From positions 1 through 56,575 of the forward strand of contig DATGLE010000194.1 of the NCBI GenBank assembly GCA_035294325.1: a stretch of DNA of 56,575 nt. The letters are read 5' to 3'. The notes under the pieces are model-generated. The model saw only the letters and a program-made list of their open reading frames with translations. It searched no databases and was not told where the DNA came from. Below, in pieces: positions 25,547 through 33,893 of the stretch (its first letter is position 1; every line of letters starts with the position of its first letter). This DNA is from DATGLE01 sp035294325. GTDB lineage: Bacteria > Chloroflexota > Ktedonobacteria > Ktedonobacterales > Ktedonobacteraceae. A program made the translations under genes and the position numbers.

Positions 25547-26419
25547 ATGGAATTTGGACAGGTATTTGTGAACTGGCTGCTCCTCGGCAGTCTCTATGCG
25601 GCGATAGCTCTGGGCTTCTCGCTGGTCTGGGGTATCATGAATATCGTCAATCTGGCGCATGGTTCGTTTATTATCGTTGGCGCATACACTGCCTTCTGGC
25701 TGTATACCCAACTGCATATCGATCCTTTCGCCGGTATCTTATTGACGATGGCAGTGCTCTTCGTTATCGGCTGGATTGTGCAGTATGTAGCGATCAACCG
25801 TGTCATACGCGCGCCCTTCCTGGTAACATTTCTGCTCACATTCGGCCTCGACCTGCTCATCGCCGACCTGGTACAGCAGTTTTTCACCAGCGATCTGCGC
25901 TCGATCAACACGTCTTACGCCAACGCTGGCATTAATCTGGGTTCCACCCATATACCCTTTGACCGCCTGCTCGCCGCGATTATTGCTGTCATACTAACGG
26001 CTCTGCTCAGCTACTTTCTCGCACGCACACGCGTTGGCAACGCTATCCTTGCAACCGGTATGGACCGGGATGCGGCACGCCTGATGGGCATCAATATCAG
26101 GACCACGTATGCTCTGACGTTTGGCCTGGGGGCGGCGCTGGCGGGGGCAGCGGGGGCGATGCTATCGGAGTTGTATCCATTCAATCCCTCGATTGGCGGC
26201 GCGTACACCCTGCGCGCCTTCGTGATTATCGTGCTCGGCGGCCTGGGCAGCCCCTGGGGTGCACTGGCAGGCGGGCTGGTTTTCGGGCTGGCGGAAACCC
26301 TGGTGCCGCTTATACCAGGAGTTGGCCCGGGCTATGACGATGCCATCGCCTTCGCCCTCATGGTTGTCGTGCTGATCGTCCGGCCCAATGGCCTGCTTGG
26401 CAAGCCATTCTATAGTTAA
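25547..26419 (+). CDS. livH-like: Liv-type ABC permease, LivH family
   Basis: A 290-residue permease from ATG 25547 (AAAGGGAAC upstream). It has about eight helices; the family opening LLLGSLYAAIALGFSLVWGI and MNIVNLAHGSFIIVGAYTAF, then TFGLGAALAGAAGAMLSELY and the conserved ATPase contact VIIVLGGLGSPWGALAGGL, ending RPNGLLGKPF. It forms the membrane channel together with the LivM-type subunit encoded next. An upstream in-frame extension to 25445 only reads through the hairpin. Confidence 0.93.
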   Translation: MEFGQVFVNWLLLGSLYAAIALGFSLVWGIMNIVNLAHGSFIIVGAYTAFWLYTQLHIDPFAGILLTMAVLFVIGWIVQYVAINRVIRAPFLVTFLLTFGLDLLIADLVQQFFTSDLRSINTSYANAGINLGSTHIPFDRLLAAIIAVILTALLSYFLARTRVGNAILATGMDRDAARLMGINIRTTYALTFGLGAALAGAAGAMLSELYPFNPSIGGAYTLRAFVIIVLGGLGSPWGALAGGLVFGLAETLVPLIPGVGPGYDDAIAFALMVVVLIVRPNGLLGKPFYS

Positions 26420-26430
26420 GGAGGGCACCT

Positions 26431-27495
26431 ATGGCAACAGGAGCAGATACACAGGCATCGCCCATTGCCGAGGCTCCTTCCCCGGCACCAAAAGAGAGCC
26501 GTGGCTGGCTCTGGTCATTGCTCATCGGGCTGCTGATCCTGGGACTCATCTCCACTGTGCCGCTGCTCGGCGACGCCTCAGCTTTGCATACATGGACGCT
26601 CATCGTCATGTTTATCGTGCTGGCGCAAAGCTGGAACTTTATCGGCGGCTTCGCCGGCTATGCCGCGTTCGGCAATGTCGCGTTTTTTGGTATTGGAGCG
26701 TACACAACCGGCCTTATGCTGCTCGCCCATCACCCCTTCTGGTCGGGGCTTGTGCTGGGCGCGCTGGTGGCCGGCCTCTTCGCCTTCTTGCTCGGACTGC
26801 CGGTGCTGCGTTTGAAGGGGCATTACTTCGCTATCGCTACGCTTGGCATCGCTGAGGCCCTGGGCGAATTCACGACGGTGCGTAACATCGGTGGCGGAGG
26901 CGGTGGCCTGATGTCACTGCCGCTGCCGGGCCTTGACTCCTATGTCTACTTTTTCTATGCCTTCATGGGCCTGGCCGTAATATGCTTGCTAGTAACCGTC
27001 TGGCTGACGCGCAGCCGCTTCGGTTACGCGCTTGTGGCTATCCGCGAGAGCGAGCGGGCCGCCGAGGCGCTGGGCATCGCTACCTATCGCTACAAAGTCA
27101 TCGCCTTCGTCATGAGCGCGCTGCCAACGGCAATTGCCGGCGGACTCTACGCCTACTGGTCAACCGGGTTTGATCCGAGCACGGTCTTTGACGTTGGGAT
27201 CTCGGTTGAAATGGTGCTGCTCTGCTTCCTGGGCGGCGCGGGCACTATTCTCGGGCCAATCGTTGGCGCCGTTGCGTTCGAACTGGCCTCTTTCCAGCTC
27301 CAGACCAGCGGCTTAAACCTGCATAATACGCTGCTCGGCCTTGCTATCGCCATTGTCACCATCTTCCTGCCACAGGGGGTTATTCGCGTTGCGCAGGAGT
27401 TTGTGAGCAGGCCGGGGGCAGGTTCTGGCCGCGCTAACAGTTTTATGGAGGGGATGCGACGTGTCCGACGCTTTATCGCAGCCAACGGAATCTAG
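26431..27495 (+). CDS. livM-like: Liv-type ABC permease, LivM family
   Basis: A 354-residue permease with a longer N-terminus than LivH. It carries AQSWNFIGGFAGYAAFGNVA, GLPVLRLKGHYFAIATLGIAE, RESERAAEALGI and the ATPase-contact region FLGGAGTILGPIVGAVAFE. GGAGGGCACC precedes the ATG. It begins 11 bases after the LivH-type stop, and its end overlaps the start of the ATPase gene by 35 bases, so the operon is tightly coupled. Confidence 0.92.
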   Translation: MATGADTQASPIAEAPSPAPKESRGWLWSLLIGLLILGLISTVPLLGDASALHTWTLIVMFIVLAQSWNFIGGFAGYAAFGNVAFFGIGAYTTGLMLLAHHPFWSGLVLGALVAGLFAFLLGLPVLRLKGHYFAIATLGIAEALGEFTTVRNIGGGGGGLMSLPLPGLDSYVYFFYAFMGLAVICLLVTVWLTRSRFGYALVAIRESERAAEALGIATYRYKVIAFVMSALPTAIAGGLYAYWSTGFDPSTVFDVGISVEMVLLCFLGGAGTILGPIVGAVAFELASFQLQTSGLNLHNTLLGLAIAIVTIFLPQGVIRVAQEFVSRPGAGSGRANSFMEGMRRVRRFIAANGI

Positions 27496-28315
27496 CCCGA
27501 GCCCCGGCGCCGCGCGCGAGGACGGTGCTCCTCTGCTGCAACTGGTCAACGTTACCAGGCGCTTCGGCGGCCTGATCGCCGTTGACAACCTCAGCTTCTC
27601 CTTGCGTAAGGGCGAGATCCTGGGCGTGATTGGCCCGAATGGGGCAGGCAAATCCACTATGGTCGACCTGATCGCCGGCGCTGGCTCTCCAACCGCAGGC
27701 AAGATCATCTACCAGGGACGCGACATCAGTCGCCTGCCTCCCAACCGGCGCGCGCACCTGGGGATAGCGCGCACATTTCAGACAACGCTGCCGTTTACGG
27801 GGCTTGATGTGCGCGAGAATGTGATGGTTGGCGCGTTCTTTGGGCAGCGCGGCCTCAATCGGGCCGGGGCACTGCGCATAGCCGACGAGGTGTTAGAGCG
27901 CGTCAATCTGAGGCATAAAGCGACATTCAAAGGCGATCAGCTCACCGTTGCCGACCGCAAGCGCCTCGAAATGGCGCGCGCCCTGGCGACGAATCCCCGG
28001 CTTCTGCTGCTTGATGAGGTCATGGCCGGCCTCACACAGTCAGAAGTGATGCAGGCGGTAGAACTTATCCGCCAGATCAACAGTACGGGCGTGACCGTGC
28101 TGGTCATCGAGCACGTGGTGCGCGCGATTATGAGCGTCTCCAATCGCGTGCTCGTTCTGCATCATGGACGGAAAATCGCGGAAGACGAGCCAGGCCAGGT
28201 CCTTTCAGATCCGAAGGTGATCGAGGCGTACCTGGGCGAGCGCTATGCCCGCAGGCGATCTCAGCCGGATAATAGCGCCGCCGCTGCCCGTAATGATGAT
28301 GCGGAGCAAAGGTGA
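27461..28315 (+). CDS. livG-like: Liv-type ABC ATPase, LivG family
   Basis: A 284-residue ATPase starting at GTG 27461 within the livM-type gene; GGAGGGG lies about eight bases upstream. Walker A GPNGAGKSTM, Q-loop region GIARTFQTTLPFTGLDVREN (LivG-typical), Walker B LLLLDEVMAGL and the switch IEHV. The signature LTVADRKRLEMARAL departs from LSGGQ, which is unusual: most LivG proteins have LSYGQQ here. This may lower catalytic turnover in one of the two composite sites, the other being built from the LivF-type subunit. Confidence 0.9.
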   Translation: MSDALSQPTESSPSPGAAREDGAPLLQLVNVTRRFGGLIAVDNLSFSLRKGEILGVIGPNGAGKSTMVDLIAGAGSPTAGKIIYQGRDISRLPPNRRAHLGIARTFQTTLPFTGLDVRENVMVGAFFGQRGLNRAGALRIADEVLERVNLRHKATFKGDQLTVADRKRLEMARALATNPRLLLLDEVMAGLTQSEVMQAVELIRQINSTGVTVLVIEHVVRAIMSVSNRVLVLHHGRKIAEDEPGQVLSDPKVIEAYLGERYARRRSQPDNSAAAARNDDAEQR

Positions 28316-28335
28316 GAGGATAGGATACTCTGGAT

Positions 28336-29145
28336 ATGTCAACCGATGTAAATGGTAATACAGGCGACCAGACCGTTCGGGTGGGCACGGCAATCGATGC
28401 CAACGCTCGCATCGCAACGCCTCCTTTGCTGGAGGTGCGCGGGCTGGCGGCCGGCTACGGCGAAACTCAGGTGCTCCGGGACATCTCTCTACATGTCATG
28501 CCCGGCGAAGTAGTGGCGCTGGTCGGCGCGAACGGCGCCGGCAAGTCTACCCTGCTCTCCGCGATCTCCGGGCTGCTGCCAGCGTGGGAAGGCACCATAA
28601 CGTTCGCGGGCGAGAATATTACACGCTCCAGAGCCGAGCGCATCGTCAGGCTTGGCCTGGCGCATGTGCCGCAGGGCCGCCGTCTCTTTGCCGGCCTCAC
28701 CATTGAACAGAATTTACGGCTGGGCGCATATACGAAGCGCGCCGGATCGAAAAACGCAATCGACGCCGATATAGAGCGCGTTTTCACACTGCTGCCCAAA
28801 CTGCGTGAGAGACGCAAACAACTGGCCGGCCTGTTGTCAGGGGGCGAGCAGCAGATGTGCGCTATCGGGCGCGGTCTGATGGCGCGCCCCAGCCTGCTGC
28901 TTATCGACGAACTCTCTCTGGGGCTGGCGCCCAATGTCGTCGACGATATCCTCGCGGCTATTGATGACATTCATCGCGTGGAAAAGCTGAGCTTTTTGCT
29001 GGTGGAGCAGGATGTACAGATCGCACTTGAGCGCGCCAATCGCGGCTACGTTATCGAAAATGGGCATATTGTCTTCAGCGGTCCGGCTATCGACCTGTTG
29101 CAGAGCGAGAGGATACGCTCCGCCTACCTGGGCGAAGAACTGTGA
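28336..29145 (+). CDS. livF-like: Liv-type ABC ATPase, LivF family
   Basis: A 269-residue ATPase with a short extra N-terminus (about 30 residues). Walker A GANGAGKSTLL, the LivF-specific LAHVPQGRRLFAGLTIEQNL, signature LSGGEQQMCAIGRGLM, Walker B LLLIDELSLGLAP and the switch LLVEQD. It ends the operon; nothing else in this operon tells the ligand. In contrast to the LivG-type partner, its signature motif is canonical. Confidence 0.93.
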   Translation: MSTDVNGNTGDQTVRVGTAIDANARIATPPLLEVRGLAAGYGETQVLRDISLHVMPGEVVALVGANGAGKSTLLSAISGLLPAWEGTITFAGENITRSRAERIVRLGLAHVPQGRRLFAGLTIEQNLRLGAYTKRAGSKNAIDADIERVFTLLPKLRERRKQLAGLLSGGEQQMCAIGRGLMARPSLLLIDELSLGLAPNVVDDILAAIDDIHRVEKLSFLLVEQDVQIALERANRGYVIENGHIVFSGPAIDLLQSERIRSAYLGEEL

Positions 29146-29181
29146 CTGCGCGCAAAAAACTCCCGGGCGCTTCTCTGTTTA

Positions 29182-29190
29182 TGATATACT
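29182..29190 (+). promoter_or_regulatory. Extended -10 promoter before the molybdopterin protein gene
   Basis: TGATATACT fits TGnTATAAT with one mismatch. It lies about 75 bases before the chosen start at 29264 and just after the Liv operon, so the next gene probably has its own promoter. No good -35 is visible. Confidence 0.55.
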
Positions 29191-29263
29191 TTGACGTGTG
29201 TTGAACGACATATCGCCGGACCATGCTGCACCATCAGCTATGCAAGGATCAGGAGCGTCTCGT

Positions 29264-30337
29264 ATGTCTCCCAGACTCACCGATTGGAGTCTCGCCCTGG
29301 CCGCCCTGCTCGCTTTCACGCTCGGTATTGTAAGCCTGGTGAGCGGCCTCCCGCAAGAGTGGTTCATCTTCGCGCTGCATGGGGCTGCGGGCCTGTGGCT
29401 TCTGTTGCTCCTATGGGAGAAGCTGCGGCGCGTCTGGCCCCGGCTGATCCATCCGCGGCGCTGGGATCGCCGTACCGTCTTCGGGCTGCTGGCTCTGCTG
29501 CTGGTCGCGCTGGCGCTTGTCTCAGGCGTCGTGTGGGTCAGCGGAGGCAATGTGTCTCTTGCCGGGTTCAATCTGTTGAACTGGCATATTCTGCTGGGTT
29601 TCGTGGTCACGGCGGCTATCGGGCTGCATATGCTTGTCCGCGCCAGACGGCTGCGCAAACGAGACCTCGCCGGGAGGCGGCGGCTGCTCTCTTTGAGCGC
29701 ATTCCTGCTTGGAAGCGCGGCGCTCTGGCCGGCGCAGCAGCAGGTCCTGCGCCTCCTCAATCTACCCGGGAAGCAGCGGCGCTTCACCGGCTCCTATGAG
29801 AGCAATAGTTTCGCGGGCAATGCTTTTCCCACTTCCAGTTGGGTCGCCGACGCGCCGCTTCCCATTGATCCGCAGACATGGCGCCTTTCGCTGGTTGGCG
29901 CGGTATCCAGGCCCGGCGACTTCTCCTATGCCGACTTGACGGCAGTCCGGGACCAGGAGGAAGCTACCCTGGATTGCACGGGAGGGTTCTATAGTACCCA
30001 GCGCTGGCGCGGCGTCCGCGTCAGTCGCCTTCTCGACCAGGCTCTCCCGCACCCGGATGCGCGGTATGTCAGTTTCATCTCGGTCACGAGCTACCGCTGG
30101 AGCCTGCCACTGCAAGAAGCGCGCAGAGCGCTGCTGGCAACCTATATCGACGAAGACCCGCTTTCACACGAGCACGGTTTTCCCCTGCGCCTGGTTGCTC
30201 CTGGTCGTCGCGGTTTCCAGTGGGTTAAATGGATCACACGCATTGAGGTCTTGACCGCCCCGGACCCCGGCCAGACGCTCAGCATCTTTACCAGCAGCTT
30301 CACCGAGGCCGGGCGGGGAGCAGGAGCGCGTCCATAA
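29264..30337 (+). CDS. Membrane-anchored YedY/sulfite-oxidase-like molybdopterin protein
   Basis: About 357 residues from ATG 29264 (AGGAGCG upstream). The first third has four hydrophobic helices: DWSLALAALLAFTLGIVSLV, FALHGAAGLWLLLLLWEKL, FGLLALLLVALALVSGVVW and NWHILLGFVVTAAIGLHML, with spaced His like a diheme cytochrome b fold. The last part is a sulfite-oxidase Moco domain: WRLSLVGAVSRPGDFSYADL, the molybdenum ligand Cys in TLDCTGGFYSTQRWRG, and GFPLRLVAPGRRGFQWVKWI. Fusing the membrane cytochrome-like part to the Moco domain merges the two subunits (MsrP and MsrQ-like) of bacterial methionine-sulfoxide repair; that role is inference, supported by msrA/msrB nearby. Confidence 0.8.
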   Translation: MSPRLTDWSLALAALLAFTLGIVSLVSGLPQEWFIFALHGAAGLWLLLLLWEKLRRVWPRLIHPRRWDRRTVFGLLALLLVALALVSGVVWVSGGNVSLAGFNLLNWHILLGFVVTAAIGLHMLVRARRLRKRDLAGRRRLLSLSAFLLGSAALWPAQQQVLRLLNLPGKQRRFTGSYESNSFAGNAFPTSSWVADAPLPIDPQTWRLSLVGAVSRPGDFSYADLTAVRDQEEATLDCTGGFYSTQRWRGVRVSRLLDQALPHPDARYVSFISVTSYRWSLPLQEARRALLATYIDEDPLSHEHGFPLRLVAPGRRGFQWVKWITRIEVLTAPDPGQTLSIFTSSFTEAGRGAGARP

Positions 30338-30343
30338 GTGATG

Positions 30344-31198
30344 TTACTTTACGGCGACCTTCTCGGCTTGTATAAGCTCGGTTAACTGCTTCAGAGCTTT
30401 CGGATCATTCACAGACAGCCAGCATCTCCCTGGAATCATATATGAATACAGCCGCCGCTCCTGAGCTAGAAGAGGGAAGAGGACGCTTTCGAAATCCACC
30501 TTTTTCGTAAGATCGAACAATCTGGTGAAATAGTCATAGACGGCGGGCGAGAAGATAGTAACGCCCACATGAGTTGGTATTGGAATATACGGGTACATTT
30601 CGATTTGCTCGACTATCCCCCCATCGATCTTCATACCGGTATACGTATAAGGAGTTCCATCTACCACGATTGCCGTAGCAAGCATTCCTTTCTGAACGCC
30701 TGCCAGGTGCCCCGCGACGATATCATGCGGAAAGCTTCCTTCGTACCTGATAATCTGGTCATCCGGGTTGTGAACAATGAGACTCTTATCGCGCGGAATA
30801 GACCCATTATCAAGTGCATTGCGTATAGCGCCGCCCCTGCCAACCTGTTGTTCAGGATCATGGCTATATCTGATGCGCACGCCAAGATGGCTCCCGTCAC
30901 CCAATGTATCAATAACAGACTGGGCGTGATGAAATACCAGAGCCACGAAGTCGTGAAAACCAGCTTCCCTATACATACGAATGGTTCGCTCGGTCATGGT
31001 CTCGCCGTCAGGTAAGCGCAACGCGGTTTTATGAACCTGTTGAGAATCGGTCACGGCTTTGAGTCGCGATCCCTCTCCACCTACCGCTAAAGCGACCACA
31101 CAGTCGCTAGCGAATTGCTGCAACTCTGAGGTGCTCATGCGAACTGCTTCGCCCTGGCTATAGATCGCTCTTCTAAGATTATCTAAAGCTGACTTCAT
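30344..31198 (-). CDS. Sugar-nucleotidyltransferase-like protein
   Basis: A 284-residue protein from ATG 31198, with GGGAGGAG upstream. The nucleotide-binding opening reads VVALAVGGEGSRLKAVTDSQ (GGxGxRL), then KTALRLPDGETMTERTIRMY, RIRYSHDPEQQVGRGGAIRN and VHNPDDQI, which takes the place of the usual metal-binding Asp-Gly. The pattern is that of GlmU/ManC-type transferases that make NDP-sugars, but with an unusual HNPDD motif and no left-handed helix domain. It may act on a phospho-sugar; donor and acceptor unknown. Its end lies six bases from the convergent molybdopterin gene. Confidence 0.75.
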   Translation of the reverse strand: MKSALDNLRRAIYSQGEAVRMSTSELQQFASDCVVALAVGGEGSRLKAVTDSQQVHKTALRLPDGETMTERTIRMYREAGFHDFVALVFHHAQSVIDTLGDGSHLGVRIRYSHDPEQQVGRGGAIRNALDNGSIPRDKSLIVHNPDDQIIRYEGSFPHDIVAGHLAGVQKGMLATAIVVDGTPYTYTGMKIDGGIVEQIEMYPYIPIPTHVGVTIFSPAVYDYFTRLFDLTKKVDFESVLFPLLAQERRLYSYMIPGRCWLSVNDPKALKQLTELIQAEKVAVK

Positions 31199-31277
31199 GA
31201 AGACTCCTCCCAGGAAAAAATTATCCTGGCAGCCAGTATACCATACCATCGCAAGAAGCAGGCCGTCCCTCTGTTAC

Positions 31278-31328
31278 TAATGACTCGTCTCACGCTGCCA
31301 ATTTGCGTCAGCGCGAGACGAGCCATTA
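31278..31328. repeat. Imperfect 20-bp inverted repeat
   Basis: Arms 31278-31297 (TAATGACTCGTCTCACGCTG) and 31309-31328 pair with two mismatches around an 11-base loop. It lies in the gap upstream of the nucleotidyltransferase gene and may be a terminator or a repeat remnant. Confidence 0.65.
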
Positions 31329-31392
31329 GAGAACCTGGTCTGTGTCGTCTCAACGAGAGGCGAATCACAGGTGAGATTACGGAGACACTTCG

Positions 31393-31521
31393 TCAAGCCG
31401 CCTCCCACGGGATAGCAGTGGCAAACTGCGCAATGAGTGAGGCGATGACCAGAAATCCCTCGATGAGTAACAGGGCGGCAAGAGGGCCGAGCGAAGGGAG
31501 CAGTGGAGCAGCCACCAGCAT
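31393..31521 (-). CDS. Possible small hydrophobic protein or remnant after msrA
   Basis: Forty-two residues, strongly hydrophobic (MLVAAPLLPSLGPLAALLL then a further helix). The frame is the same as that of msrA and stays open from the msrA stop, so it could be a remnant of a longer membrane protein gene. There is no good ribosome binding site. I report it with low confidence; besides this and the inverted repeat, the 31199-31563 gap holds nothing I recognise. Confidence 0.2.
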   Translation of the reverse strand: MLVAAPLLPSLGPLAALLLIEGFLVIASLIAQFATAIPWEAA

Positions 31522-31563
31522 GCCGCAGAAGCTTATTTCATCAATGCTGATGGGAATACACAA

Positions 31564-32115
31564 TTACCTGGCGTATTCTTCTTTTAACTCTTTCCGGTAC
31601 TCCCGCAGCAACTTCTGTACTTTGGGATCGATTACGAACATACAATAGGGCTGAGAGCGGTTGTTATCATAATAGTCTTTGTGATAGTCCTCCGCCGGGT
31701 AGAAGTTGGTGAACGGGGAAATCTCGGTCACAACAGGCTTTTTATATGTGCCGGATTTTTCCAGCGCTTCTTTCGAGGCGAGAGCTATCTGTTTTTGCTC
31801 ATCATTGTGATAAAAAATGGCGGAGCGATACTGGGTTCCGACATCATTTCCCTGCCGGTTCAGCGTCGTGGGATCATGCAGATGCCAGAAGATTTCCAGC
31901 AATTTGTCGTAGGAAATGATGGCCGGATCATACGTGATCTGAATCGCCTCCGCCGCACCCGTTCTCCCCGTACAAACCGCCTGATACGAAGGATTGGGTA
32001 CGTTGGATGCAGCATAGCCCGGTACCACTGTCAGTACGCCTTTCAGTCGATTGAAAACGGCCTCCGTACACCAGAAGCATCCTCCCGCGAGCGTCGCGGT
32101 CTCCAACTGAGCCAT
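31564..32115 (-). CDS. msrA: Peptide methionine-(S)-sulfoxide reductase MsrA
   Basis: A 183-residue cytosolic enzyme. The catalytic motif GGCFWCTEAVF puts the nucleophilic Cys13 near the N-terminus. Also seen: VVPGYAAS, YDPAIISYDKLLEIFWHLHDPT, GTQYRSAIFY and FYPAEDYHKDYYDNN. It reduces the S-form of methionine sulfoxide in oxidised proteins with thioredoxin. It follows msrB on the same strand by 31 bp, so the pair is likely co-transcribed and together covers both stereoisomers. Length is near the usual 170-210. Confidence 0.96.
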   Translation of the reverse strand: MAQLETATLAGGCFWCTEAVFNRLKGVLTVVPGYAASNVPNPSYQAVCTGRTGAAEAIQITYDPAIISYDKLLEIFWHLHDPTTLNRQGNDVGTQYRSAIFYHNDEQKQIALASKEALEKSGTYKKPVVTEISPFTNFYPAEDYHKDYYDNNRSQPYCMFVIDPKVQKLLREYRKELKEEYAR

Positions 32116-32146
32116 ATGTTACCTCACTTCTGTTTGATCTCATTAA

Positions 32147-32581
32147 TCACGAACGACTGAACCGGTCTTCCTGCTTTTCCGCTCCAGCAGGCCGGAAATT
32201 GAGGGCACAGGAGTTGATGCAATAGCGCTGCCCCGTTGTCTCGCGGGGGCCGTCGTCAAAGAGATGTCCCAGATGCGCACCACACCTCTTGCAGACGACT
32301 TCTGTTCGCATCATCCCGAACGATCTGTCCTCGTGTAGTTCCAGGTTTTCCCAATCAACCGGGCGATCAAAACTCGGCCAGCCTGTGCCCGAATCGAATT
32401 TGGCCTCTGAAGAGAACAACGGTTGTCCACAGGCAACACACTCATACATGCCCTTTTCATGGTTGTTCCACAGGGCGCCGGTAAATGGCCGCTCCGTTCC
32501 CTTCTGGCGTACCACTTTATACTGTTCAGGCGTCAGTTTTTCTTTCCAATACGACTCCGGCATATTTCTTAAATCACTCAT
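32147..32581 (-). CDS. msrB: Peptide methionine-(R)-sulfoxide reductase MsrB
   Basis: A 144-residue enzyme. It starts with a short leader and WKEKLTPEQYKVVRQKGTERPFTG; it has two zinc-binding pairs CVACG and CKRCG, HLGHLFDDGP and the catalytic Cys in RYCINSCALNF. An extra Cys follows three residues later where other family members often have Ala. It acts on the R-form of methionine sulfoxide. It comes first in the msrB-msrA pair. Confidence 0.96.
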   Translation of the reverse strand: MSDLRNMPESYWKEKLTPEQYKVVRQKGTERPFTGALWNNHEKGMYECVACGQPLFSSEAKFDSGTGWPSFDRPVDWENLELHEDRSFGMMRTEVVCKRCGAHLGHLFDDGPRETTGQRYCINSCALNFRPAGAEKQEDRFSRS

Positions 32582-32697
32582 TTTACGCTCCTTCTTATTC
32601 TCTCTATAGATAGGAACATTATATCATGAGGACTTGTTCCCGTTTCCTGTCGATAAACGGCCTGATGGTGTCTGATTTCGAGACCCATCGTGTGCTC

Positions 32698-32769
32698 GCG
32701 CCTGCGGCGCTCGTCTTATCGATGGTATTGTGTGGCACCATCGATCCCTGATGCGGCGGAGCCGCACAA
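32698..32769. repeat. REP-like element with copy-specific stem (copy A2)
   Basis: Left flank GCGCCTGCGGCGC (32698-32710), then a stem of ATCGATGGT and its complement around a 10-base loop (about 32719-32746), right flank GCGGCGGAGCCGCACA. Flanks match copy A1 at 9412-9511; the stem does not. It separates msrB from the five-gene biosynthetic operon. Confidence 0.82.
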
Positions 32770-32888
32770 ATGCTCACAGATTTTTTAATTTACGCCATAC
32801 GGCATAGCTATATTCAGATAGATTTTTGACGATAAGATACAACGAGGATTGTGAAAGCGCTTTGTTGGCAGCACGAAAGGAGATTGAG

Positions 32889-33893
32889 ATGTCGTCTTCA
32901 TCCCGGGCGTTCCTGCTCGATGTAGACTTGCGACCCGGAAAGCCTCCGATACTACAGGTCGAGGCCGCCGGCGATTCGCTAAACTGGGTATCCGAGCACC
33001 GGGAGGCGCTGCGCGAGGCCGTCATCGAGCACGGTTCGATCCTGGTACGCGGCCTCGGGCTGCGCAACGTGGCCGAGGTCGCCGCCATCTTCCGGCGGCT
33101 AGCCAGCAGTCTGATGACCGAGAGGGAGGTTTTCGCGCCGCGGAGGCTCTACTCCGACGGCGTGTACTCCTCATCGACGTGGCCGCCAAACCAGCCGATG
33201 TGCATGCACCACGAACTGAGCTATACGCTCGAGTTCCCCGGCCTGATGCTATTCGCGTGTCTCAGTGCGCCTACCAGCGGCGGTGCGACTGCGGTGGCCG
33301 ACGCGCCAACCGTGCTTGAAGCGCTGCCTGCCGGGCTGGTCAAGCGGTTTGAGCGGGAGGGCTGGCTGCTCACCCGCTGCTATAACGACGAGATCGGTGC
33401 ATCCTTCGCCGAGGCGTTCGGCACCGAGGACCGCCGCGCCATCGAGAGCTACTGCCGGGCCAATGCCATCGAGTTCGAGTGGCAGCCCGATGGAGGATTG
33501 CGCACCAGGCAGCGCCGCAGCGCTGTGGTGCGCCACCCCATCACAGGCCGGCGCTGCTGGTTCAACCAGATCGCATTCCTCAACGAGTGGACGCTGGCCC
33601 CCGAGGTGCGCGAGTACCTGGTGGATATCTACGGAGCCGATGGGCTGCCGTTCAATACCCGCTTCGGGAACGGCGATCCGATCAGTGAGGACGTTGTGCA
33701 GTTGCTCAACGAGGTCTACGCAGCCAACACTGCTCGCGAGCCGTGGCAGGCCGGCGACCTGCTGCTCGTCGATAATATCCGCACCGCGCACAGCCGGGAA
33801 CCTTTCGAGGGACCGCGCGAAGTGCTCGTGGCGATGACCGACGCGGTACGCCTGGCTGACTGTTCGCCAACCATCGAGGTGATTACCAGATGA
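32889..33893 (+). CDS. TauD/SyrP-like Fe(II)/2-oxoglutarate dioxygenase
   Basis: A 334-residue enzyme from ATG 32889 (AAAGGAG upstream). The iron ligands are the His107-x-Glu109 of MHHELSY and the distal His301 of RTAHSREPF, with a candidate 2-oxoglutarate-binding Arg nearby. Other features: HGSILVRGLGLR, GGATAVADAPTVL, WFNQIAFLNEW, NEVYAANTAREPWQAGDLLLVDN. The SyrP/TauD-like group often hydroxylates an amino acid bound to an NRPS carrier. It is the first gene of the operon and overlaps the next by four bases (ATGA). Here it could hydroxylate diaminopropionate or a loaded amino acid; substrate is inferred. Confidence 0.88.
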   Translation: MSSSSRAFLLDVDLRPGKPPILQVEAAGDSLNWVSEHREALREAVIEHGSILVRGLGLRNVAEVAAIFRRLASSLMTEREVFAPRRLYSDGVYSSSTWPPNQPMCMHHELSYTLEFPGLMLFACLSAPTSGGATAVADAPTVLEALPAGLVKRFEREGWLLTRCYNDEIGASFAEAFGTEDRRAIESYCRANAIEFEWQPDGGLRTRQRRSAVVRHPITGRRCWFNQIAFLNEWTLAPEVREYLVDIYGADGLPFNTRFGNGDPISEDVVQLLNEVYAANTAREPWQAGDLLLVDNIRTAHSREPFEGPREVLVAMTDAVRLADCSPTIEVITR

